A DNA stretch of 64,000 bases from NCBI GenBank assembly GCA_037355855.1, contig CM074760.1, positions 1,108,501 through 1,172,500 of the forward strand. The letters run 5' to 3'. Both the position numbers and the translations under genes were made by a program. The stretch is from Pseudo-nitzschia pungens (lineage: Eukaryota > Bacillariophyta > Bacillariophyceae > Bacillariales > Bacillariaceae). The notes under the pieces were generated by a model. It saw nothing but the letters and a program-made list of their open reading frames with translations, did no database searches and was not told where the DNA came from. This document shows, piece after piece, positions 54,548-64,000 of the stretch. Position 1 is the stretch's first letter; the number at the start of each line of letters is the position of its first letter.

Positions 54548-55492
54548 GGGCAATTGCTTGGTGCGTGGAACCAACTCGGGTTGTTTCTGATGCCGACGGA
54601 GAAAAATAAGTTACGATGAGGAGATTGTTCAGAAGCTGTACCGGTACGTACCGTACGCGGGATTCCATTGTTGTTATTTCAAGTATTTCAATTAGTTGTA
54701 GTTGCTAAGGTTAAGCCTACGATATCGTAGCGGGGACGGTGATGAAAACAGGTCTTACTACCGGAAACACTGCTTCAGCCTTACGGTAATCTTACAGTAA
54801 GGTTAAATTCCTTTCTACAAAATCTTACTTTTCGGTAAGGTTCACCTTACGAGTTCGAGTAAGATTACTTGCTCTCGTATGTCGTATGTTCCAATGTACG
54901 TACCGTAAGAAGATAGCAAACAGCAAGGGAACGCATTTTCCTGTACCGGTACGAGGACAGACGCGCAGCTGGCGGCTGAATCAATAGGCTACTTGCAGGG
55001 TGAAGGGTGCGCGGAACACTATTTTTTTCATCATTTTTTTTTCGTGTTCAGCGTCCACAATTCATCTCGGTACACGTACGTAAATTACCCGGTACACCTA
55101 AGTAAGGTTAACCTTACCCACATAAGGATATGGAACTTACTTCCTATCTGAAAAGACATACTGGTAGTCTTGCAGCAGTTCCCAACATGTTCTTGAAGGA
55201 GTGGTTAATTACACTGGAGTTCCCCACTTCTTTGGAAAGGTCCGTCAATCATCACCTACCAACCAAATGGGGAAGTTACAACTGAAGCTCTTTGCAACGT
55301 TATGGAATCAGCGCACAAAAATAATACGGTACTCCGTAACATTCTTCCGACAAAAAGGTCCTCCCCCTAAAAAGGGCTAATGTAACACGATTGGCTCTAT
55401 TGCAGCTTCTTCTGCAACTCAGATTGTTGAAGCCAGACTATCGAAGAGTTGTCAAGGAATTCGGTTCCAAAAACCAGACATTACCATTTCAG
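54548..55492. other. Intergenic stretch dense in GTAAGGTT/CCTTAC motifs
   Basis: Between 54700 and 55130 about eight variants of TAAGGTTA/TAACCTTA/GTAATCTTAC occur, with GTACCGGTA at about 54642 and 54945. No gene recognised. Confidence 0.6.
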
Positions 55493-58400
55493 TCATTTAA
55501 GAACTCCGGATGTCAAAATCTCTCTCACTGCTTTTGGCAATTCATTGGTTTCCATGCATATGTACCCTGATCCAACAGGCAGCGCTCTCGTGATGGCTTC
55601 TGCTTCTGTGCCAAAGCTTGCAATGAATACAATGTATGCCTTCACACCTTTTTCGGCCCCATTTTCAATGATTCTTCCTAGTTGCCGGGGATCAATTCCA
55701 TACCTCGCAAGGTTTGCATCACTCAAACAAATTACGGTACCATTGCTGTCCTCCTTTTCGTCATCTGCGCCGTGCATGCTGCTGCTACTTTCTTTCGCTC
55801 TGCTAGACACCTCGTCAATGGCCAGTCTCATTGCCTCGAGTGTGAAATCGCCACTCATACAATATTGACTGTGCGCCACCATAGTTTGGAGAATTTGCAA
55901 TCGATCCTTTTCGTTTGATGGAGGCGAGTTCCAATCAACAAATGGAGGCTGAATGCATGGTGAGTCGCCACTATGGCCAACAATGCTGTAATCAAATTTC
56001 TTTGTTTCTCCAAGGGTAGAATGAAAGCTTTCCATCATGAGCAGCGCAGCTTCGAGGCAACGCACGAGTCTCTTGTCGTCTGTGTTCATTTTTGCGACAA
56101 CCGGAGAACCGAATGCATCGTTACGTTACTGAATGTGAGCAAGTGACATTGTTCCCTTGAACGACGCACGCAAAACTCGTAATGTTCACCAAGTCAAAAA
56201 AATGTATACTTACAGCCGTTGAAGCGATACATACTACCACTGACGTCCACAACGAAGCGAATATGCTTTTGGTTTGGAAATGGGGAGTCTTCAACAGTGC
56301 CTCTCCTCTTATAGATATACTTATCACCAGTTATTCCTTCGACTATTTTCGCATCATCAATCTCTCCGTATGACTGCCGTTTTAGCCACCCCCTCTCACT
56401 ACTGCGCGATTCAACAGTGGCTAGGATTCCCCTGAGTCGTGAAACGTCCGATTGTATGTTTGCTGAAAAGTCCTTGTACATTTCGTAATCTTCTTCACCC
56501 ATTCCAATTTTTTGTAAATGGTCGTCAAGTGCTTTCTTGGCAATCTGTCTCGCAGCTCGATTAGCTTCGTGGGAGACTTCTTTCTTTGCTTTTTCGCTGA
56601 CTTGATGAACTTGGTGGCCTCGATCCAATCTATATGGGCCACCTTTTCGATTTCATACAACATCATGCCGGAGTTTAGTCAATAAATGAGCTCTGCTTCA
56701 GGTCGTGATTACAGCTGATTAGAAACTTACCTCGACCACCGAGTCCCGCCGTGTCACTTCCACCAGTCCCGCCTGCCCATTGGTTACCTCCAACATGTGC
56801 CTCATTCTTGTCGTCCCATTTACCAAATTTTGGATCTGAATGCTTTGGAGGGTTCAGACTTTTTTTGTCTTCAGCCCTACTGTAATCAAGATATTCGATG
56901 TGAAGAGCTCGACCAGAAGTTCCTTCTGAACCAAAGCTGTGTTCAAATAACTGTTCTGATTGGCTTGAGTAATCGGAAATTGTGATTCCATGTTTTTGAA
57001 ATACCTTCCCCAGCATCAAGTAGGTCTGTTCATCATACGAGTCAAAGTCAAGAACATTGTGTAACGAGACTACCAATCCATCCTCGGGATACTTTTCAAG
57101 ATGCTTCACCACTGCAATTGCTTCCCTCGTTGAGTAAGGATAGGTTATATCACCGTTATCAGACATATAACGAAGATCCGAAAAAGACGAGGCCACAGCG
57201 TGAATGGTGTCTTGGTTTAAGGTCGGAGCGTATGATGATAGGAGTCGGATTTCTGAATCCACGTCAGGGTTGTTCACAACTCTTGTGTTAAAGCAGTCTC
57301 CAATTTCACGGAAAAAGTCGTTGCCGAGGAAGGGGAATCCCGGTCGATTGGCAAGTACCCATAAACTGAAGTTTGGGTGAATCTTTATAACGTCATAGTC
57401 GGAACCATGATCCTCCCTCGAAATTCGACGGCCGTCAGCAAGTAAAAGTTCTCCATCTCCGACTAATCCCTTGAGGATCGACACAACCTCAACTGGTGCC
57501 TTGTCAGCTTCGTCTACGAGTAGCGCGCAACCATCGCGGACAGCACGAATCAAAGGAGAGTCGTTCCAAACGATCCTTCCGTCCTTCAGCTGTGGCGTCA
57601 AAGTGAGTTGACCGATCGTTGAATCTCGGTGAAGCTGAATGTATTCTCTCTCCCAATTAGCGATCTCACAAATTCGATCGACGATTTTATTCTTTCCCAC
57701 ACCTTGATTGCCAAGAAGAAGGAAAGATCTTTCACCACTATTCCAATCTAACAGTAGATCATGCATGATGCTTGTATGAGCTGGGATATCAAATGCATTA
57801 GGGGATGGCACCATCTCTGGCCGTTGAACACGACCCCTTTGAAATACTAGAGATCCGATTTTAGCTTCGCTTCCGTTTATCACGACCCCTGATTCCATTT
57901 CTGATTTTATGGCCGAGGGCTCCAGTTTGGACTCTGATATTCCAATCCTGCCAAGAACCGTTTCCAATGCGAGGCGCTGTCTTGGGGGCAAAAGGTCACA
58001 TAGAAAAATGGAAGACAAAACGTGGCGCAAGTCATTATGTAGTCCCATCCTTCGTACAGCTTGAACCATATTCCTTGTTGATAACGGCGATACACCGCAT
58101 TCTTCGGCTACAGAAGCTGACAATTCCTCTTTTAAGGCCAAAATAGAATCAATCACTGATTCGGATACCTCGGGTGATGCATGACATTTTAGAATTGATC
58201 GCAAACACTCTCCTGTCAGTGGAGGTAGGCTAATCGTACTAAACATGGCCATTAAATTGGGAGTCATCAATTTAAGACCATTATTACCTCTGGGCATGGA
58301 TGCTAAAGCTATCACACGAAACGATGGGTGGACTGCAACGACAGAACCATTACTTTGTAAGTGATGCTTGCCAGTGCGATCTTGTCTCAGGACACGCCGG

Positions 58401-60079
58401 CCATCCGGAAGTGGAATGTCTCGATCTACCATCAGGCTCTGTATGCTGGACAACACGTCCGAGCGCAACTTTTCAATTCCATCAAGAACACATAATTCAC
58501 CTTGACGAGCTGCTAGCATCAGTGGAGAATCTTCCCATCGTGTCTCACCGGTCAAGGGATCAGTGGATCGTCGTAGAAGTAGATCGTGACTTGTCATTTC
58601 TGTATTCATGGCAAAAACATGAGTCGTTCCGTATCCCATAACAGAAGCAAATTCCTGGGTCAACGTTGTCTTCCCCTCTCCTTTCGGTGAGATCAAAAGA
58701 AAGTCGTTTCCGGATGCATGCTCTTGAATCATAGTCGCTAGTGCTCTGCGAAAAGTTGGAGTGTGGACTGTACGAGATGATGAAGTAAGATTGGTGGAAC
58801 GAACACCGGCAGGAGCATACACCGATGGATTTTCCTCTGGATATTCCTTTTCTGTCAAGTCAGTGGCTGGCACAAAAGTGACCTTGGCACGAGAATAATT
58901 GTCATCGCCATCGCCATCACATTGATCTATTGACTCGACAACATATTGGGATAGAAATGAGTCGCCATTGATTGATTCGCATTCTGGGAGATTTCGATCA
59001 AAGATGTTTGACAATTTATCGAATTCCCCGTAGGTGTCAAACTCATCCTTCCCTATTATCGGGTAGGATCTCTGAATGATGCTTCGATAATCTTCTGTAG
59101 GAAAGTCTTCCATCAGTTTCCAAATGGCACGGAGCCTATTTGATGGAAATAAATTTCCGTTGTTTTCCATGGCACTGGCTATGATGGCACACGACTTGGC
59201 CAATGATGAAGCGTTTTCATTTGCTGCTGAATTTCTGCTTGCGTCACCGACCATGATTTGCTCAAACAACTCTTCACTAGATGGATTGTTGATTCTTCTT
59301 ATTTGGAACCGTGATCGAATCGGAGGATCTAGACTCCGTCCGGGAAATGGAGGACTAGGCACACCTAAGGCGATCACTCGAAAATCTGGATGAACCGGTG
59401 TCAAAAAGGATGAAGAATCACCAGGGCCTTTCTGTGATGACAACGAAAGTTCGTCGAGTCTATGAGATGGCAAAAGCATTGTTCCATCCTCGAGGTGCAT
59501 CTCCCTATTTTCAAGAAGGTTGTTGAGTGTGGGAAGTACATTTCTTTCTGCCTTTTCGATTCCATCGAGGAGTAATAACCTCCCATGTTTGGCGGCTCGA
59601 ACGGGAGCCTGGTCGACAAATTGAATATTTGTGGAGGATGCCCCAGCACTACCATCAGCCATATGTTGAACAATTTCTCGGCGTTGTTTCAAATCCGACT
59701 CTGTCAAGTCTCCACTTATTGTTAAGATCTCAATGGGCTTTTGGGTCAATTCTGCGTAAGCTAATGCTAGACGACGTCGAAAAACTTCACCAGCACCGGG
59801 TGGGCCCACCAGGAACATGTCCTGCCTCATCGAGTCCTTGGCCATCATCCATTGCAGATGCTTCAATATAACAGGGGAATGTGATGGCAATATTGCTGAT
59901 GATAGATTCGGTGGTACCTGCTCCAAGACTTTGTCGGTGGATAGATACCTCGAGGGTATCAGCCAATCTTCTCGTTCCCCGATAGCATTCTCAGTCAATA
60001 CCCATAGAAATTTGCACATTTCCAATTCGCACAACTCGGCGACCAGACGAATAATGGTGTGTATGGTGGCACTGTACAT
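55493..60079 (-). CDS. VWA8: von Willebrand factor A domain-containing protein 8 (VWA8), AAA+ mitochondrial protein
   Basis: Three mapped exons, 56731-60079, 56214-56642 and 55493-56079 (introns 88 and 134 bp), give at least 1454 residues. VWA8 is a large AAA+ ATPase reported in mitochondria. Three dynein-like AAA modules are seen: module 1 with GPPGAGEV and ESDLKQRREI, where the Walker A Lys is absent as usual; module 2 with PKGEGKTTLTQEF; and module 3 with GNQGVGKNKIVDRI. The linker GGRGGPYRLDRGHQVHQVSE spans intron 1. The C-terminal VWA domain has the MIDAS motif DVSGSMYRFNG, with Gly-Tyr formed across intron 2. The N-terminus is unresolved. The ATG at 60079 opens the frame, but the first 80-100 bases may be intron (GTATGTACAG at about 60083), with a leader exon further up to about 60250. 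Confidence 0.88.
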
Positions 60080-60823
60080 ACCGATTTTGCAATCGTGGCT
60101 GCGCTTGCGCTTGTATCCCTGAACGAAACCGATACGAACACAAAGACGCCAATAATGTTCTTCTGCAGCTGTGAAGAGCGTAGTGTCGGCGCAAGTTAGT
60201 CATCCTCATGATCAATTCCTTGCATTGATCTAGAAGCTGTAGCCATAAACAAACCAAAATGCCATGTAGAAGGTTCTCGGAATGGAGTGCTTGTTATGGC
60301 GACCTGGTATCTATCTCCGTTCTATCAATCGACGATCGACAGCTGAAAGCGTTACTAATAATAACAAACATACCGGTAGAGAGATGCGTGAACACGAAGT
60401 ATCACTGTTGCGAAGTACTTCTACTCCTATTCACCATGTCATGTGGACCATGAATCAATCTATCTCAAAAAGGAAAAAAATCATCCATCAACTTCGTACG
60501 GTAAGGATTACGTACTTGTAACGTACGGTATGGATGAATGAATGAATAGATCATCAACATCGAAAGAATCATGACACCATTCTCAATTCTCAATTCACGA
60601 TACAACATCATGCGTTCCGTACGGTATATACCGTACGTAAGAAGTTGAGAGCAAGATAGGGTAAGGTTTTGATGCATAAGATGGTACGTAAATAGTTTCT
60701 AGTAGAATAGAACTGCCAGGACAAACTAGTAGCATACAACGTTGATCTTAATATTATCGCTTTGTTTTTCCCAGCCCCTACACATTTTTTGCCCCAATGT
60801 TTTGATAATCATCGATGATAATA
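60080..60823. other. 5' region of VWA8 and 3' flank of the LRR gene
   Basis: A possible first exon of VWA8 (Arg/Leu-rich, mitochondrial-leader-like, about 60085-60215) lies here, unproven. CGTACGGTAAGG and TACCGTACG palindromic motifs lie near 60495-60530 and 60620-60640. Confidence 0.4.
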
Positions 60824-63601
60824 CTAGCTATCTGAGATATTGTTCCCCGTGTAGTTGAACAAGCTTATCTTCGTCATGTTCGCAAATTCAGAAGGAATTA
60901 CGCCTGTCAAAGAATTTCCCTGGACCTCAAGTACTGTCAAATTCTGCAGCCGGGCCAAGTCTGACGGAATCGTTCCCGTAAGGGCATTCGACCCCAAAAG
61001 TATATATTCCAACGAAGCAATTTTACCAAGAGAAGAAGGAATGGTACCTGACAAAAAATTGCTATCAAAATCAATAGTGATCAAAGATTTCAAGGCATTG
61101 AAGTCTTCAGGGATAGTTGAAGATATCAAACACTCAGCCATGTGCACATTCTCAAGATTTTTAAGACCCGTTAAAGACGAAATACTGAACGTTGCGTTCA
61201 AACTGTTGAAGCTCAAGTCTAGCGTTTTCAGAGATGTCGAAATGAACGGGTTGGGAAAATCATCTCCTTCAATCTTATTTCTTGAGACATTGAGTATCTC
61301 TGTAAAATGGCGTATTTGTGTATGAAATTCAAAACTCGTATGAGTTTTGCATAATGAATAAAAACAGCAAGAAAGTGCACCCTTGGTTGTGAGAAACTTA
61401 CCGAGTTTCGGAAAGCCACCAAAGTACTCCTCTGGAATATCCTCGAACGCATTGGTGCTTAACTGTAGCTCCCTCAGCTTGGAAAGTTTTGTCATAGCAG
61501 GCGGGAGGACCGAGAGAAGATTTTCAGACAATGACAAGATTTCAATATTTCTGAGCTGCGACATATTCATTGGTAGTGTCCCAGTTAAAAAATTCTTGTC
61601 CAATCGCAGTGAGGTGAGTTTCACCATTCCACCTATTGCTTCGGGAATGGTCCCGACAAACTGGTTCGTGGAAAGATCCAATATCTTCAAGGATGTCATC
61701 TGGCCAAGGCCATCTGGTAGAAAAAAATCTTCCCCTAGAGTGTTTCCACCGAGATTAAGCCTTTCCAACACGGTCGTGTTGAATAGAAGTGTATTGGGTA
61801 GAGTCCCTGTCAAGTAATTTAGTGCCATATCAAAAATTTTCAAGTTGGACAATTTATGAAAGACATCCGGCAATTTACCGCCAATGAAGTTCGTGGTTGC
61901 ACTGAAACTTTCGAGATCTTGTAGGTTCTTAATCTCTTCTGGGACTATCCCTGTCAGACGGTTCTTTGAAAGTGACAACAGTATTGCATTGGAGAGCTTT
62001 CCGATTTCTGTAGGAATAGCGCCGGTAAATCGATTGCTATCCAATCGCAGAGACACTGCACCAATGGAAAGATGGGATAAGAAACGTTGCGAGAGAAATG
62101 TATTGCGGGAGGGTGTGATTCTTTTTTAATACTCACCTAAATCACTAACATCAAAAAGCTCCGACGGCAAACTTCCTTCCAAATAGTTCGAGTCCACATC
62201 AAGATTCAAGAGATTGGTAAGCTTGGAAATTTCTGATCCCAACTTTCCCGAAAAGAAATTAGAGGACAAATCTAGTCGCCTCAACGACGTCAAATTTCCA
62301 ATTGATGGGGGGATGGTTCCTGTGAAAAAGTTCGATGACATATCTAGAACAGAAAGATCCGTAAGCTCGCCAACTGCCTCAGTCAGAACCCCGCTTATTT
62401 GGTTGTCTGAAACATCGAGCCGGACCAGTTCCGTCAGTCCTCTAATCTCAGAAGGCAAAGCCCCTCTTAATTTATTGCTGGCCAGTGATACTTTCTGAAC
62501 TATTTCCAGATCATCGTCGCACAGAATCCCGTACCATGCGTCTTCGGCATCATTATTCACGTTTTTGATTCCGCATGGATGGCTTTCCGAGGTCCATCCA
62601 TCGTTAAACGTCCAATCTTCTCCTTTTGTAGCAAAGTATAAAACATTTAGTGTGTATCGTTGAAGAATTTCAATTTGGTCATTGAAATCGTTCGGATCGA
62701 GATCGGAAGATGTGTTCAAAAGTGTTTTGATGGCTTTATTCTGCGGTGAGTCATCAACATAGATTTCTCCGTCATCGGAGAGGATTTGACTCAGATACTC
62801 GTCGATTGAAGGTATCGTTGAATTGCTTGTGTCTGTGTTGTTGTTGTAATCGTCATCAATAAACGTCGGGGAATATGTGTTGTTTTCATCGCCTGTCGGA
62901 ATAAAAGTTGGTATTTCTGATCTCGTTGAATCTCGAAGCGTTGAGAGAGATGATGGTTGTACTGACGGTTCATCCTCTTCAGCTGTTCCGTCAATTGATG
63001 AAATCGAGGAAGGTATTTGACTTGGAGGCGTGGAGGATGGAAGTGTGGAAGGCATGGTTGATGGAAGAGTGGAAGGCGTGTAACTCAGAGTTGTCGATGG
63101 AAGAGTGGAAGGTGTGTGCCTCGGAGTTATCGATGGAAGAGTGGAAGGAATTTCACTAAAGCGCAGTGACGATGGCATACTTGAGGATGTTTCACTTGAA
63201 GGCTTGGTTGATGGAAGACTGGAAGGAATCTCACCCGAAGTTTTAACCGATGGAAGAGTGGAAGGTATCTGTGTCGGGAGCATGGTTGATGGAAGAGCGG
63301 ATGGTCTAGTTGACGGCATTTGAGTCGGTGGTTTTGTTGGCAAGTGGCGGACAAATATGTTGTGTTCCCTCGGATCGGAACTGTGTCTCCCTCGTGCCCG
63401 TGACGATTCAAGAATGGACTCAACTTCGTTAAGTTCGTCAGAACACGGCAATGCCCTCCCCCCTGTTCCCGATGATCCCATTGTCACTGTAGTTTCCCCC
63501 GGAGTTCTCAAGTAGCCCGCAGACACAAATGACAAAATAAAGTCCCCCCCCGTAGTGCAGCAGAGCAGAGCGACCGCAATCCTCTTGGCTATGGAATCCA
63601 T
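60824..63601 (-). CDS. Secreted or cell-surface LRR protein with Ser/Thr-Pro-rich stalk
   Basis: Three exons, 62137-63601, 61402-62055 and 60824-61299, with introns of 81 and 102 bp; the second is in frame and would be read through. The product is 864 residues. A hydrophobic N-terminal stretch (about 8-28) looks like a signal peptide or anchor. A low-complexity region from about 95 to 215 repeats SLPST/TLPS units, a rigid, probably glycosylated stalk. A Cys-capped segment (NDGWTSESHPCG, WYGILCDDD) opens plant-type LRRs with LxxLxLxxNxLxGxIP consensus through to the C-terminus. No kinase or C-terminal membrane span is present, so it may be a secreted receptor-like or wall protein. Plant-type extracellular LRR proteins of this layout are common in diatoms. 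Confidence 0.87.
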
Positions 63602-64000
63602 GATGCGTGAGAAATCACCAAGAGATCTTGAAAGTAGCTACACTCTCAGTCGCTCTAGGTCCTCACTTTCGTCGTCGTCGTCGTCGTCGTCGTTGTTGTA
63701 ATCCCTTGGCACTGGAAGTAGCTAATGGTGTGTTTTTTATCGTTCGAGCTGCATCCGATCCTGATTGTTGTCAACAACGCTCCTCAGGGTCGATTGGGAT
63801 CATTTGGTGACAATGGCTCTGGCTCATAGTTTAGAATGGGAAATACGTCCGAAAATCGGTTGTCATAATCACAAACTAAACATTCGTCAACGAATCTCAA
63901 TTTCAAGAGGGTAAGTCTTAAAAAGTAGTAGTAAAATGCTCAAACAGCTGCATCGTCCCAAATTTGTGGAAATTTGAGATACGGCTCAAATTGGGTCGTG
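63602..64000. other. 5' flank of the LRR gene with a CGT microsatellite
   Basis: A run of about eight CGT/TCG triplets lies at 63671-63695, probably in the 5' untranslated region of the LRR gene. The rest to the window edge shows nothing recognised. Confidence 0.5.

Noticed and set aside
1..64000. Transposon or retroelement proteins
   Set aside because: No integrase, reverse transcriptase, transposase or long terminal repeat pattern seen on either strand.

Overview
The window looks like nuclear DNA of a eukaryotic microalga, most probably a (pennate) diatom. The evidence is: many genes split by short GT-AG introns (mostly about 80-190 bp), a DUF6824-type protein (a domain family I know mainly from diatoms), diatom-style secreted LRR proteins with S/T-P-rich stalks, oomycete/diatom-type CxxH zinc fingers in a Gln/His-rich protein, and a possible plastid/mitochondrial leader on an arginyl-tRNA synthetase. 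The diatom assignment is inference; no species call is possible from the sequence alone. I see no bacterial operons, no CRISPR array, no reverse transcriptase, integrase or transposase.

Layout. 0-12 kb: an unknown multi-pass membrane protein at the left edge, tRNA-Trp(CCA), a membrane-anchored metallophosphoesterase, an alpha/beta hydrolase, a repeat-rich gap with a 17-bp tandem array, and a TPR (kinesin-light-chain-like) protein. 13-16.4 kb: eIF4A and an ER-type cyclophilin, convergent. 16.4-19.7 kb: a gene-poor stretch with CTAGTA-type simple repeats and an orphan ORF carrying a repeated DRY tripeptide. 19.7-25.1 kb: two tandem paralogues encoding secreted beta-helix proteins, the first with three added Cys-containing beta-sandwich (CBM6-like) repeats. 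26-36 kb: an NmrA-like protein, a DUF6824 protein, a divergent DHHC acyltransferase, tRNA-Ala(UGC) and COP9 signalosome subunit 6. 37-51 kb: an RNI-type LRR protein, an FHA/RINGv protein, arginyl-tRNA synthetase, a RUS/DUF647 protein, a REEP/DP1/Yop1 protein and eIF1. 51-64 kb: a Gln/His-rich zinc-finger protein, VWA8 and a secreted LRR protein.

Most genes are unrelated housekeeping functions: translation (eIF4A, eIF1, ArgRS, two tRNAs), protein folding and turnover (cyclophilin, CSN6, RINGv), membrane shaping and lipidation (REEP, DHHC), and mitochondrial or plastid roles (VWA8, RUS). The only local family is the secreted beta-helix pair.

The most unusual signal is that at least five otherwise well-conserved genes (TPR gene, eIF4A, CSN6, REEP, Gln-rich protein) contain seven to eight sites where reading continues only if exactly one base is removed. 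Where homology or an internal repeat lets me judge, the needed correction is an extra base, never a missing one. Residual insertion errors in the assembly are the simplest explanation, but recent gene decay or +1 decoding are not excluded. Two short motifs, GTAACCTTA and GTACCGGTA, also recur across the intergenic and intronic DNA far more often than chance.
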